This document shows, in pieces, positions 8,946-19,360 of a stretch of DNA of 64,000 nt. Source of the stretch: Perlucidibaca sp. (GTDB lineage: Bacteria; Pseudomonadota; Gammaproteobacteria; Pseudomonadales; Moraxellaceae); NCBI GenBank assembly GCA_023265995.1, contig JAHFSA010000002.1, positions 1 through 64,000 on the forward strand, read 5' to 3'. A model generated the notes under the pieces. That model was given only the letters and a program-made list of their open reading frames with translations. It was not told the origin of the DNA and did no database searches. Within the stretch, counting starts at the first letter, position 1. The number at the start of each line of letters is the position of its first letter. A program made the translations under genes and the position numbers.

Positions 8946-9979
8946 GACTGGCTCCCTTGCGCACGGGCGCGGGCAATGCCTTCGTTGGCGCGCGCGATCA
9001 GGCACGGCCCCTCGTAGATGAAGCCGGTGTAGATCTGCACCAGCGATGCGCCGGCCCTGATCTTCTCGGCTGCCGAATCAGCATCGGAGATGCCGCCGAC
9101 ACCGATGATGGGCATGCAGCCGTCGAGCGCGGCATTGAGCTCGCGCAGCACCCGGCCGGATGCCTCGCGCACCGGCAGGCCGCTGAGACCGCCAGCCTCC
9201 TGGCCGTGCGGCAGACCGGCAACAGCGGTACGGCTGATGGTGGTGTTGGTGGCGATCACGCCGTCTATCTCCAGAGCCTTGAGCACACCGGCAATGCCTT
9301 CGACTTCTGCCAGTTCCAGATCGGGCGCGATCTTCACCAGCAGCGGCACATAACGGCCATGCTCGCCGGAAAGCTGGGTCTGGCGCTCCTTGAGCGCCGC
9401 CAGCAGACGCGTCAATGCATCCTCGCTCTGCAGGCTGCGCAGACCCTGGGTATTGGGCGAGGAAATGTTGACGGTGACGTAATCGGCGTGGGCGTAGACC
9501 TTTTCCAGGCAGATCAGGTAGTCATCCTCGGCGCGCTCCACCGGCGTGTCGAAATTCTTGCCGATGTTGATGCCGAGCACGCCGTCATAGCGCGCGCGCT
9601 CGACATTGCGCACCAGGTTGTCGACGCCGTTGTTGTTGAAGCCGAGACGGTTGATCAGCGCCCCGGCCTGCGGCAGACGGAACATGCGCGGCTTCGGGTT
9701 GCCCGGCTGCGGACGCGGCGTGACCGTGCCGATCTCGATGAAGCCGAAGCCCAGCGAGGCCAGGCCATCGATGTAGTCGCCATTCTTGTCGAGCCCCGCC
9801 GACAGCCCCACCGGATTGCGGAAAGTCAGGCCGAAAGCCTCCACCGGCTGGTCCGGCACACGCGGCCACAGCTTCATCAGACCGAGACGTTCGGCGCGGG
9901 CCAGATTGTCCAGGGTGACATGGTGAGCGGTTTCAGGTTCCAGCTTGAACAGTGCGCTACGCACCAGGGGGTACAACAT
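8942..9979 (-). CDS. pyrD: dihydroorotate dehydrogenase (quinone), class 2
   Basis: 345 residues starting [19 protein letters not shown], which aligns with the familiar N-terminus of E. coli PyrD; an upstream in-frame start at 10033 would overlap the toxin gene. The FMN-dependent enzyme oxidises dihydroorotate to orotate in pyrimidine synthesis and passes electrons to quinones at the inner membrane face. The motifs [13 protein letters not shown], the catalytic serine region [16 protein letters not shown] and [11 protein letters not shown] (phosphate/FMN binding) are all present. The N-terminal amphipathic helix indicates class 2. The stop overlaps the TTG start of rlmKL, implying coupling. 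Confidence 0.95.
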   Translation of the reverse strand: MLYPLVRSALFKLEPETAHHVTLDNLARAERLGLMKLWPRVPDQPVEAFGLTFRNPVGLSAGLDKNGDYIDGLASLGFGFIEIGTVTPRPQPGNPKPRMFRLPQAGALINRLGFNNNGVDNLVRNVERARYDGVLGINIGKNFDTPVERAEDDYLICLEKVYAHADYVTVNISSPNTQGLRSLQSEDALTRLLAALKERQTQLSGEHGRYVPLLVKIAPDLELAEVEGIAGVLKALEIDGVIATNTTISRTAVAGLPHGQEAGGLSGLPVREASGRVLRELNAALDGCMPIIGVGGISDADSAAEKIRAGASLVQIYTGFIYEGPCLIARANEGIARARAQGSQS

Positions 9980-10011
9980 GGATGACAGACTCGGCAGGGA
10001 CAGGCTGGCGA

Positions 10012-10398
10012 TTATACGCGAGCTGGCAGGCAACGAACGCCGTATTGAGGAATCATGGCATCTGCGGTCACCAGTTCCAGGCCTTCGGCCTGGGCCTGCG
10101 CGACCAGCATGCGATCAAAGGGATCCCGGTGCAGCTCGGGCAGCGCTCCGGCCTGTTGCGCATGGAAAAGGCTGATCGGCAGACTGATGAAGCCCTCGTC
10201 CAGCACCAGCGCCTCCAGATCGGCAGGAGCCTGCAGCAGACCCTTGCTGCGCTTGATGGACAGCTCCCAGATCGTGGCGGCGCTGACATGAATCTGGTTG
10301 GCGGAATCGGCGATGGCTGCACGCGCCTGCCGACCCAGGGCCGGATCATCCACCAACCACCACAGCAAGGCGTGGGTATCCAGCAGCAGGCGCCTCAC
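10012..10398 (-). CDS. PIN-domain toxin, VapC-like
   Basis: 128 residues. The acidic residues expected of a PIN-domain RNase are in place: D7 ([10 protein letters not shown]), E45 (WELSIK), D92/D95 (DPFDRML) and D113 (VTADAMI). This is the DTHALLWW subgroup usually paired with Phd/YefM-type antitoxins. The ATG overlaps the antitoxin stop by 4 bases (10395-10398), the classic toxin-antitoxin arrangement. The expected role is a magnesium-dependent endoribonuclease that is inactive in complex with its antitoxin; the RNA target cannot be read from sequence. The gene ends 32 nt before pyrD. Confidence 0.88.
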   Translation of the reverse strand: MRRLLLDTHALLWWLVDDPALGRQARAAIADSANQIHVSAATIWELSIKRSKGLLQAPADLEALVLDEGFISLPISLFHAQQAGALPELHRDPFDRMLVAQAQAEGLELVTADAMIPQYGVRCLPARV

Positions 10399-10643
10399 AA
10401 CGGGCCTTCAAAGCTGTCAGCAATGTCGGCATCCGCGGCATCGAAGCCCGGCTGGATGCACAGCTGCCCCTTCAGCCTGCCCGGCCGCCGGTCCGGCTGC
10501 GCCGCCTCGCGATGCGGCAGCAGATCGAGGTACGGCTTGCCGGCGCGGGCAATCACCACGTGTTCCCCTGCCCAGGCACGCTCGGCCAGCTGTGACAGCT
10601 GGCTCTTGGCCTCATGCATGTTGACCTGAATGGTGGATGTCAT
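10395..10643 (-). CDS. Phd/YefM-type antitoxin
   Basis: 82 residues from the ATG at 10643; an alternative ATG at 10655 would add four residues. The N-terminus (IQVNMHEAKSQLSQLAERAWAGE, then VVIARAGKP) is the standard Phd/YefM DNA-binding fold. The C-terminal part ([12 protein letters not shown]) is the acidic tail expected to wrap the toxin. It overlaps the toxin gene by ATGA. Two tandem TTAGCTAA palindromes directly upstream make a plausible autoregulatory operator. Confidence 0.85.
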   Translation of the reverse strand: MTSTIQVNMHEAKSQLSQLAERAWAGEHVVIARAGKPYLDLLPHREAAQPDRRPGRLKGQLCIQPGFDAADADIADSFEGPL

Positions 10644-10657
10644 ATGACCGCCCATAA

Positions 10658-10674
10658 TTAGCTAACTTAGCTAA
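10658..10674 (-). promoter_or_regulatory. putative operator of the toxin-antitoxin pair (two TTAGCTAA palindromes)
   Basis: TTAGCTAA occurs at 10658-10665 and again at 10667-10674, separated by one base. Each copy is a perfect palindrome. They sit 15-31 nt upstream of the antitoxin ATG, in an otherwise GC-rich stretch, where a Phd-type antitoxin would bind to repress its own operon. Binding is inferred from position and symmetry. Confidence 0.6.
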
Positions 10675-10756
10675 CACAAGTCTAGTCCATGATGGCTGTG
10701 TTCGCCAGCCACCGCGAAGCCACATCGAGCTTGCGCCAGCCCTCAGAGGCCTGTTC

Positions 10757-13408
10757 TCAGGCCTCGCCACTACCCCGTATACGCTGCAGCGTCTCGCGCA
10801 CATCCGGCGACAGCTCGCCGGCCAGCAGCAGATCGAGCTGCTCGCAGACCAGTGCCTGGCGGGCGCTGTCGAGCTTGTGCCAGATGCCGAAGGCGCCGGC
10901 CAGACGCGAGGCCAGCTGCGGGTTCTGGCGATCGATCAGGCGCACTTCCCCGGCCAGCAGGCGGTAACCGGCGCCATCGGCGCGGTGGAAAGCCACCGGA
11001 TTGTTGCCGGCCAGCTGCGACACCACGGCACGCACGCGGTTGGGCACGCTGCGGTCGAAATCGGGATGGGCAATGAGCGCGGCGGCGATCTCCACGGCGG
11101 ACGGCTCCGGTAGCGTGACCTGGGTGGCGAACCACTGATCCAGCACCAGCGCCTCGCGCTGCCAGCGCTGGTAGAAGCACTGCAGGGCATCGTGGGCGCC
11201 GGGCAGCTGGTGGTGACAGAGCAGGCTGAGCGCGGCCTGCTCGGCGGTCATGTGCGGCGCGGTGATCAGCCATTGGTGGGCGATCAGCGCGGCTTCATCA
11301 GGCGCCACCCGTGCCAGCGCGTCCAGCGCCACGCGCGCCAGGCTGCGGGCGGCGATGGCACGGGCGTTGTAGACATGAGCATGGAGCATGTCGCCACGCA
11401 GCAGGATGTCACGCAGGGTATCGGCCAGCGGCGTGACGATGGCCAGCAGCACCTGCTCGCGGGCATCGGACAAGGCCTGCGGGTCATAGACCTCGACCTG
11501 CTCGGCGAGATAGCCGAGGCTGGGCAGCTCCAGCAGCTTCACGGCCAGCGCCGGGTCATGCCTGGCCAGATGCGGCCAGACATCGGCGAAGGCATCGGCC
11601 AGCACGCTGCCCTCACCCGCCGCACCGGCCGCGGCACGCGCGAGTATCTCGCGGCAGGCCAGCTCCTGAGCCGCCGCCCAGCGGTTGAAGCCGTTCTTGT
11701 CGCCGCGCACCAGCTGCGCCAGCGCCTGATCGTTGCAGGCGTAGTCGATGCGCACCGGCGCGCTGAAGTCGCGGAACAGCGACAGCACCGGTTCCTCGCT
11801 GACCTCGGTGAAAACCCAGCTGTGCTCGGCCTGATCGAGCATGAGCAGGAATTCTTCGCCGCGATGTCCCTCGTGATGCACCGCCAGCGCGCCCTGCTGG
11901 CCGATCAGACCGAGGCGGACCGGAATCGGCAACGGCTGGGGCGCGTCATGGCCGTCCAGCGCCGGCTGATGCTGACTCAGGGTCAGGCGCAACTGGTGCG
12001 TGGCGGCATCCCAGTGCGAGTCGACACGCACGGTCGGCGTGCCGGGCTGGCGATACCAGCGCAGCCACAACGGCAGCCAGGTATCGATATCGAGATTGTT
12101 GGCCATGCCGAGAGCGGCGAGGAAGTCCTCGACGGTGACGGCACGGCCGTCATTGGCGGCGAAATAGCGATCGGTGCCACGGCGGAAGCCGTCGGCACCG
12201 AGCACCGTATGCAGCATGCGCGCGATCTCGGCGCCCTTCTCGTAGACCGTCAGCGTGTAGAAGTTGTTGATCTCGACAAAGGACTCCGGACGCACCGGAT
12301 GCGCCAGCGGACCGGCATCTTCGGCGAACTGGTGGGTGCGCAGGAAGGCGACATCCTCCAGGCGCTGCACCGCCGCCGACAGCTGATCGGCCGAGAACTG
12401 CTGATCGCGGAAGACCGTGAAGCCCTCCTTCAGGCAGAGCTGGAACCAGTCGCGGCAGGTCACGCGGTTGCCGCTCCAGTTGTGGAAGTACTCGTGCGCC
12501 ACTACCGACTCGACGCGCTGAAAGCCGGCATCCGTGGTGGTCGCCGGGTGCGCCAGCACGCAGCTGGTATTGAAGACGTTGAGGCCCTTGTTCTCCATCG
12601 CACCCATGTTGAAGTGCGAAACCGCGACGATCATGTAGATGTCGAGGTCGTACTCGCAGCCGTACTTCTCCTCGTCCCAGCGCATGGCAGCCTTGAGCGA
12701 AGCCATGGCGTGATGGCATTTGTCCTGGTCTTCCGGCGCGGTGAAGATCTGCAGCGTGACCTGACGCCCGGAACGCGTGACGAAGTGATCTTCCAGGCAG
12801 GCCAGGCGGCCGGCCACCAGCGCGAACAGATAGCTCGGCTTCGGGTGCGGATCTTCCCAGGTCGCCCAGTGGCGCCCGCCCTCGAGCTCGCCATGGCCGG
12901 TGCGGTTGCCGTTGGACAGCAGCACCGGGCACTGCGCCTTGTCGGCGATGATGGTGGTGCGGAACGGTGCCAGCACATCCGGCCGGTCCGGATAGAGCGT
13001 GATCTTGCGGAAGCCCTCGGCCTCGCATTGCGTGCAGTACAGACCCTGGGAGCGATACAGCCCCTCCAGCGCCAGATTGCTGTCCGGGTGTATGCGCACA
13101 CGGGTAGTCAGGATGCCGGCATCGCTGACGCCCGGGAACACCCAGCGCTCGTCATCCCAGTGCCAGTCGCCCTCGCCCAGCACGCGCTCGTTCCACTGCA
13201 GCGACAGGATCTCGAGATCGGCGCCGAAGAGCACCAGCGGCGCGCCCTTGGCGGCGCCCGGATAACGCTCCAGCTGCAGCTTCGCGGTCACGACCGCGCT
13301 GTCGACCAGCAGTTCGACCGTCAGGTCGGTGTGGCAGACACGGAAATTCGGGACCTGATAGTCCTTGAGGAAGATCTTGGTGGTGGTCACGGCGGTTTCG
13401 GTTTTCAT
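10757..13408 (-). CDS. pepN: aminopeptidase N (M1 zinc metallopeptidase)
   Basis: 883 residues, the normal length for bacterial PepN. The zinc site HEYFH followed 18 residues downstream by the third ligand (KEGFTVF) lies near residue 295, and the exopeptidase motif GAMEN (GAMENKGLN) precedes it. The N-terminus KIFLKDYQVPNF is typical. It removes N-terminal residues from peptides in the cytosol and is a major broad-specificity peptidase. The ATG at 13408 overlaps the stop of the DUF2797 gene (ATGA, 13405-13408), so I prefer it over the start at 13426. Confidence 0.95.
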   Translation of the reverse strand: MKTETAVTTTKIFLKDYQVPNFRVCHTDLTVELLVDSAVVTAKLQLERYPGAAKGAPLVLFGADLEILSLQWNERVLGEGDWHWDDERWVFPGVSDAGILTTRVRIHPDSNLALEGLYRSQGLYCTQCEAEGFRKITLYPDRPDVLAPFRTTIIADKAQCPVLLSNGNRTGHGELEGGRHWATWEDPHPKPSYLFALVAGRLACLEDHFVTRSGRQVTLQIFTAPEDQDKCHHAMASLKAAMRWDEEKYGCEYDLDIYMIVAVSHFNMGAMENKGLNVFNTSCVLAHPATTTDAGFQRVESVVAHEYFHNWSGNRVTCRDWFQLCLKEGFTVFRDQQFSADQLSAAVQRLEDVAFLRTHQFAEDAGPLAHPVRPESFVEINNFYTLTVYEKGAEIARMLHTVLGADGFRRGTDRYFAANDGRAVTVEDFLAALGMANNLDIDTWLPLWLRWYRQPGTPTVRVDSHWDAATHQLRLTLSQHQPALDGHDAPQPLPIPVRLGLIGQQGALAVHHEGHRGEEFLLMLDQAEHSWVFTEVSEEPVLSLFRDFSAPVRIDYACNDQALAQLVRGDKNGFNRWAAAQELACREILARAAAGAAGEGSVLADAFADVWPHLARHDPALAVKLLELPSLGYLAEQVEVYDPQALSDAREQVLLAIVTPLADTLRDILLRGDMLHAHVYNARAIAARSLARVALDALARVAPDEAALIAHQWLITAPHMTAEQAALSLLCHHQLPGAHDALQCFYQRWQREALVLDQWFATQVTLPEPSAVEIAAALIAHPDFDRSVPNRVRAVVSQLAGNNPVAFHRADGAGYRLLAGEVRLIDRQNPQLASRLAGAFGIWHKLDSARQALVCEQLDLLLAGELSPDVRETLQRIRGSGEA

Positions 13409-14241
13409 GAGACGGTGATCTCCCATTCATGGCCGGTGAATTTGCGGACGTTGAGCACGCCGGTATCGAACAGCAGGTACTGACCCTTGATGCCGGTCAG
13501 CACGCCGCTGGCCAGCTCCTTGTCGGGACTCAGCGACTTGGCCTTGGCGGCATAGGCGTCGACCGGATAACTCAGCTCGACCACCTCCGCCTGCAGACGC
13601 TCGATGCCGTCCGGATATTCGGCCTCCAGCGCCGCCAGCACATCGGCGGCCTCGGCCAGCAGACGGTCGCGCTCGGCCGGCAGGTCCAGCGGCGCGTACT
13701 CGCCCTTCACCAGCGCCTGCCACTTGGTCTTGTCGGCGACATGCGCGGCCAGCGCGACTTCGATCAGGCCGGAGAGCCGACGCGTGGCAACGCGGAAGAT
13801 GGGCAGAGCCTGGCCGGCACCCTGGTCTATCCAGCGTGTCGGAATCTGCGTTTCGCGGGTGATGCCGACCTTGAGGCCGGTGGAATTGGCGAGATAGACG
13901 ATGTGCGGAATCATGCAGTGCTGCTCACCCCAGGCCGGCTCGCGGCAGGTGCCGAGGTGGTAGTGGCAGGTCTCCGGCTTCATGATGCAGAGATCGCAGG
14001 CCGCCAGCTTGATGAAACAGGGGTAGCAATAACCCTGGCTGAACGACTTCTTGCTGGCACGGCCGCAGCCCACGCAGCGTATGCCCTCGCTGGCGCGGAT
14101 CGTGACGTGCCGGCCGATGAGCTCGTTCATCGGCAGCAACAGGTCATCGAGCGGCAGGAAGTAGCGCAGCGGCTGTTCCTGACCATCCGGCCCCGTCTCC
14201 GCATTCCGTTCGCCCCGCATTTTCCTTACAGTACCGCGCAT
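13405..14241 (-). CDS. DUF2797 family protein with cysteine cluster
   Basis: 278 residues from the ATG at 14241 (MRGTVRKM...), chosen because related Pseudomonas proteins begin with a similar RGxLxKM block and AGGTTGAAG precedes it. A cysteine cluster follows: CVGC, CYPC, CDLC, then CHYHLGTC and REPAW, suggesting a metal-binding N-terminal half. The middle (YLANSTGLKVGITRE) resembles a GIY-YIG-like strand pattern. Function is unknown. It overlaps the downstream pepN start by four bases. A shorter start at 14220 with AAGGAA upstream is possible. Confidence 0.78.
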   Translation of the reverse strand: MRGTVRKMRGERNAETGPDGQEQPLRYFLPLDDLLLPMNELIGRHVTIRASEGIRCVGCGRASKKSFSQGYCYPCFIKLAACDLCIMKPETCHYHLGTCREPAWGEQHCMIPHIVYLANSTGLKVGITRETQIPTRWIDQGAGQALPIFRVATRRLSGLIEVALAAHVADKTKWQALVKGEYAPLDLPAERDRLLAEAADVLAALEAEYPDGIERLQAEVVELSYPVDAYAAKAKSLSPDKELASGVLTGIKGQYLLFDTGVLNVRKFTGHEWEITVS

Positions 14242-14273
14242 GTCTTCAACCTGTGCTTTCCGGAATGTATCCA

Positions 14274-14741
14274 ATGATGATTGCTGACGCCGGCCACCGC
14301 CTGATCCAGGCTGCCCTGCAGGATGCCCAGCCGGGCAGCGGACTCTGGGTCGCCGAAGACGCTGTCAACGGACTGCCAACGCATCTCGACTGGATCTGGC
14401 AGACACCGGTCGATCTGCTGCAGGCGCCCTGGTCACGTCGCCACGACCTCGCCGCCGCCTGGCTGCCGGCCAGCCTGCCGGCGCGTCAGGCCCTGCATGT
14501 GCTGTCGGCCCTGCGCGATCTGCACGCGCGTCAGCTGCTGGCCTTCATCCCTGTCGCCGCCTACGACTGGCATGAAGACACCCTGCTCGGTCTCGGCCTG
14601 CAGCGTCAAGCGCGTTTTGAACATGAGGGACAGCTCTACGAGGCCTGGAGCTTCGACATCCGCACCTACAAGGCGGTGCCGGACTGGCTCAACCCCAAGT
14701 TCTGGGCAAACCCCGAGAACTGGGGAAAGTATCGCTGGTAA
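14274..14741 (+). CDS. conserved hypothetical protein (DUF6231-like), divergent from DUF2797
   Basis: 155 residues; several start codons are clustered (14253 GTG, 14265, 14274 and 14277 ATG), and I took 14274. It is a soluble protein without signal peptide, rich in Trp (HLDWIWQ, YDWHEDT, WLNPKFWANPENWG), ending in an aromatic C-terminus. It resembles the small DUF6231 proteins next to DUF2797 genes in Pseudomonas; that identification is from memory and uncertain. It is divergent from the DUF2797 gene, with almost no intergenic space. Confidence 0.6.
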   Translation: MMIADAGHRLIQAALQDAQPGSGLWVAEDAVNGLPTHLDWIWQTPVDLLQAPWSRRHDLAAAWLPASLPARQALHVLSALRDLHARQLLAFIPVAAYDWHEDTLLGLGLQRQARFEHEGQLYEAWSFDIRTYKAVPDWLNPKFWANPENWGKYRW

Positions 14742-14750
14742 ATCAGACTC

Positions 14751-15020
14751 TTAGTGCATGAACTTGATGGGCTTCTCATGATCATGCGGGGTGTCGCAAA
14801 CCTCGCCTTCCTTCTCTTCCTTGGCGATGTAGCCTGAGCGCTCCTGCTCCGGCAGATGCTTGGCCTCCCAGGCGATGACCGCCTGCAGGCAGGTCGACAC
14901 CTGTTCGCGCGTCAGGCGCTGGCCATCCGGCCATTTGCCCAGCTCGACGGCCTTGCGCAGGCGATCGACGATCTCGGGATTCAGCACTTGCAGCATGCGA
15001 GCCAGCACGGCTTCGTTCAT
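14751..15020 (-). CDS. YeaC/DUF1315 family small protein
   Basis: 89 residues from the ATG at 15020, placed 8 nt after AAGGAG; this start overlaps the nadK stop by four bases. The text VLNPEIVDRLRKAVELGKWPDGQ, LTREQVSTCLQAVI and HLPEQERSGYI is characteristic of the YeaC (DUF1315) family, which has no assigned function. The tail is rich in Lys/Glu and His. It is translationally coupled to nadK. Confidence 0.8.
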   Translation of the reverse strand: MNEAVLARMLQVLNPEIVDRLRKAVELGKWPDGQRLTREQVSTCLQAVIAWEAKHLPEQERSGYIAKEEKEGEVCDTPHDHEKPIKFMH

Positions 15021-15022
15021 GG

Positions 15023-15904
15023 TCACCACTCCTTGGCCAGATGGCTGCTCCAGCCCAGCTTGGTGCGGCAGGCTTCATAGAAGTCATGTCCGGGCGGATG
15101 CAGCAGGCGCAACTTGAAAGGATGCTTGCGGATGTAGATCCAGTCGCCGGCCTGCAGCACATGGCCGGGCTGGCCGTCGGCGCTGACGCGCGGCGGAATT
15201 TCGGACAGCACCTGGATCTTGATCTCGCTGTCGCCGTCGACAACGATCGGACGGCTGCTCAGCGTGTGCGGATGCATGGGCACGAGGCCGATGGCATCGA
15301 GGCGCGGATGCAGGATGGGGCCGCCACCGGACAGCGCATAGGCTGTGGAGCCGGTCGGCGTGCAGGCGATCAGGCCGTCCGAGCGCAGGCGATAGACGAA
15401 CTGGCCTTCGACATAGAGCTCGAATTCGATCATGTGCACGGTGGTGCCGGTGTGCAGCACGACATCGTTCAGCGCCAGCGCCTCGCCCATGGTGATGCCG
15501 CCGGAGCGCACTTCCACGCTGAGCATGGCGCGCTTGTCCTCGGCATAGTCGCCGCGCAGCACGGCACCGACCTTTTCCTCGATCTGGCTGGGTGCGACAT
15601 CGGTGAGGAAGCCGAGACGGCCACGGTTGATGCCGAGCACAGGCTTGTTGAAGCGGGCGAGCTGACGCGCGGCGTGCAGCAGCGAACCATCGCCGCCCAC
15701 CACGATGACGAGATCGCAGGCCTCGCCCAGAGACTGCCGCGAGCAGACCTGGAGGTCGTTGCGCGGCACCAGCGCGGCGGTATCTTCGTCGTAGATCACG
15801 CGCAGGCCCTGGCTTTCCAGGTAGCCTTGCACGTCATTGAGGGTATCGGCGACCGCGGTATTGCCGGGTCGCCCCATCAGACCGATATTGCGAAAAAGTT
15901 CCAT
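15023..15904 (-). CDS. nadK: NAD kinase
   Basis: 293 residues. ATP-dependent phosphorylation of NAD to NADP. The diagnostic GGDGSLLHAAR (GGDG kinase motif) and NRGRLGFLTD (NE/D-type substrate region) are present, as is the SGGGP stretch after STAYALSGG. The length matches gammaproteobacterial NadK. The ATG at 15904 is the first in frame. The downstream YeaC-like gene overlaps its stop. Confidence 0.95.
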   Translation of the reverse strand: MELFRNIGLMGRPGNTAVADTLNDVQGYLESQGLRVIYDEDTAALVPRNDLQVCSRQSLGEACDLVIVVGGDGSLLHAARQLARFNKPVLGINRGRLGFLTDVAPSQIEEKVGAVLRGDYAEDKRAMLSVEVRSGGITMGEALALNDVVLHTGTTVHMIEFELYVEGQFVYRLRSDGLIACTPTGSTAYALSGGGPILHPRLDAIGLVPMHPHTLSSRPIVVDGDSEIKIQVLSEIPPRVSADGQPGHVLQAGDWIYIRKHPFKLRLLHPPGHDFYEACRTKLGWSSHLAKEW

Positions 15905-15923
15905 GGACAGGCCATCCGGACAG

Positions 15924-15951
15924 ATGCCCGCAGTCTAGCGTCTGCGGGCAT
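15924..15951. terminator. hairpin between fadH and nadK
   Basis: A perfect 10-bp stem ATGCCCGCAG / CTGCGGGCAT with an 8-base loop, extended by a partial outer TCCGG/CCGGA pairing. There is no long T run, so it may attenuate rather than fully terminate fadH transcription before nadK. It sits in the 73 bases between the two minus-strand genes. Confidence 0.5.
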
Positions 15952-15977
15952 TGCCGGAAAGCGTCTCAACCCCTGTA

Positions 15978-18068
<2,091 letters not shown>

Positions 18069-18108
18069 TTAGTCACAATGACCCGAAATGACAGAATCGA
18101 GGCCAGGC

Positions 18109-19212
18109 ATGTCACCCAGAGTTCCAGTTCGCATCGGCGATACCTATATGCAAGCGGTCCACCTCATGCTCCGCGCCAGCCGCCTGCCTGTCGGCGAATG
18201 GCAGGATCTGCTGGACAGCAAGGTGCATGGCCCGGTGCGCGACTTCAGTGATCCTGATGGCCGCTTCGAGCTGACCGACCTCATGCGCCTGGGCGAGGCC
18301 CTCACCCATGTCGCGCCGGCCGGCATCGAGCTCGGCGTGGCCATGGGCCTGACCTATCACGACACCGACTTCGGCCTGCCCGGCCAGATCGCACGCACGG
18401 CGGCCAATCTCGGCGATGCCCTCGACGCCTTCGTGCACTATCAGTCGCTGATCACGCGCTGCTATCGCGGCACACCCAGCATTCACCGCGGTCACGGCCC
18501 GGCCATGCGCCTCTATTCCATCGCGCCGTACAACCGCTACAACTGCTTCGTGGTCGACAGCGCGCTCATAGGCTGGATGCGTCAGATCGAATGGCTGACC
18601 GGCCGCCAGGATGCCCTGCTGGCCGTCGACATCGAGTACGAGCACTGCGCCTACCGCGAGGCCATGGAGAACTGCTTCGGCGTGCCGGTGCATTTCGGGC
18701 AGGCGCAGAATCAGCTGCTGCTGCATCCGGCGGCGCTGTCGTGGCCGGTGGTGACCTCACAGCCGCAGCTGCATGCCCAGCTTTGCCGTCTTGGCGACCA
18801 GCTGCTGCAGGCCCAGGCGGTGGGCGAAACCCTGACCGGACGTCTGCAGCAATGGCTGGGACCGCGCCTGCAAGGTCAGTCACCGACCCTGGAAGCGGCA
18901 GCCGATGCCATGGGCATGGCGGCCTGGACGCTGCGTCGGCGCCTGCAGCTGGAAAACAGCAGCTATCAGAATCTGCTCGATGACCTGCGTCGCGATCTCG
19001 CAACCGGCCATATTCGCGAGACCACGCTGAGCTTCGGGGAAGTGGCTTTCATGCTGGGCTTTTCCAGCCCGGGTGCGTTCCAGCGCGCATTCAAGCGCTG
19101 GACGGGAGAAACGCCGGGTGACTATCGCCGGCGCATCATGACGCAACGAAACCAGCAGATCGCTCAGATCTCGATGGCGTCGTCGCAGCGTTCGTCGAGG
19201 GCATCGGCGTAA
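18109..19212 (+). CDS. AraC-family transcriptional regulator
   Basis: 367 residues from the ATG at 18109 (GAGG upstream); an earlier ATG at 18088 has no ribosome site. The N-terminal two thirds are an AraC_binding-type effector domain of the kind seen in Pseudomonas OruR/ArgR-like regulators. The C-terminal about 90 residues carry two helix-turn-helix motifs (ADAMGMAAWTLRRRLQLE and VAFMLGFSSPGAFQRAFKRWTG). It is divergent from fadH and shares its 115-nt upstream region, so it probably regulates fadH or fatty-acid use. That link is inference. Confidence 0.88.
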   Translation: MSPRVPVRIGDTYMQAVHLMLRASRLPVGEWQDLLDSKVHGPVRDFSDPDGRFELTDLMRLGEALTHVAPAGIELGVAMGLTYHDTDFGLPGQIARTAANLGDALDAFVHYQSLITRCYRGTPSIHRGHGPAMRLYSIAPYNRYNCFVVDSALIGWMRQIEWLTGRQDALLAVDIEYEHCAYREAMENCFGVPVHFGQAQNQLLLHPAALSWPVVTSQPQLHAQLCRLGDQLLQAQAVGETLTGRLQQWLGPRLQGQSPTLEAAADAMGMAAWTLRRRLQLENSSYQNLLDDLRRDLATGHIRETTLSFGEVAFMLGFSSPGAFQRAFKRWTGETPGDYRRRIMTQRNQQIAQISMASSQRSSRASA

Positions 19213-19253
19213 TCGGTTTCGCGATCCCAGAGGTCGTCTCGTTCCATATCCAT
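19164..19253 (-). CDS. possible 29-residue acidic microprotein
   Basis: A short frame MDMERDDLWDRET... ending DDAIEI, on the strand opposite the last 49 nt of the AraC-type regulator. GAGAGAAC lies about 8 nt before the ATG. The peptide is strongly acidic (11 Asp/Glu of 29), unlike a typical random antisense frame. I do not recognise it. Coding is uncertain without conservation data. Confidence 0.35.
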   Translation of the reverse strand: MDMERDDLWDRETDYADALDERCDDAIEI

Positions 19254-19360
19254 GTCTGTTCTCTCTTTGCTCTTGTCTGTATTGGCAGAGTCAGGAAAAC
19301 AGATACGGATGACAGAACGATGACGCATACCGTTATTCGTCGGTGACGACAGACGGCAAC

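Noticed and set aside
6687-9017. 776-codon plus-strand open frame
   Set aside because: It lies antisense to rlmKL, which has strong family motifs. The composition (Gln/Arg/His/Val rich) is the usual shadow of a GC-rich gene.
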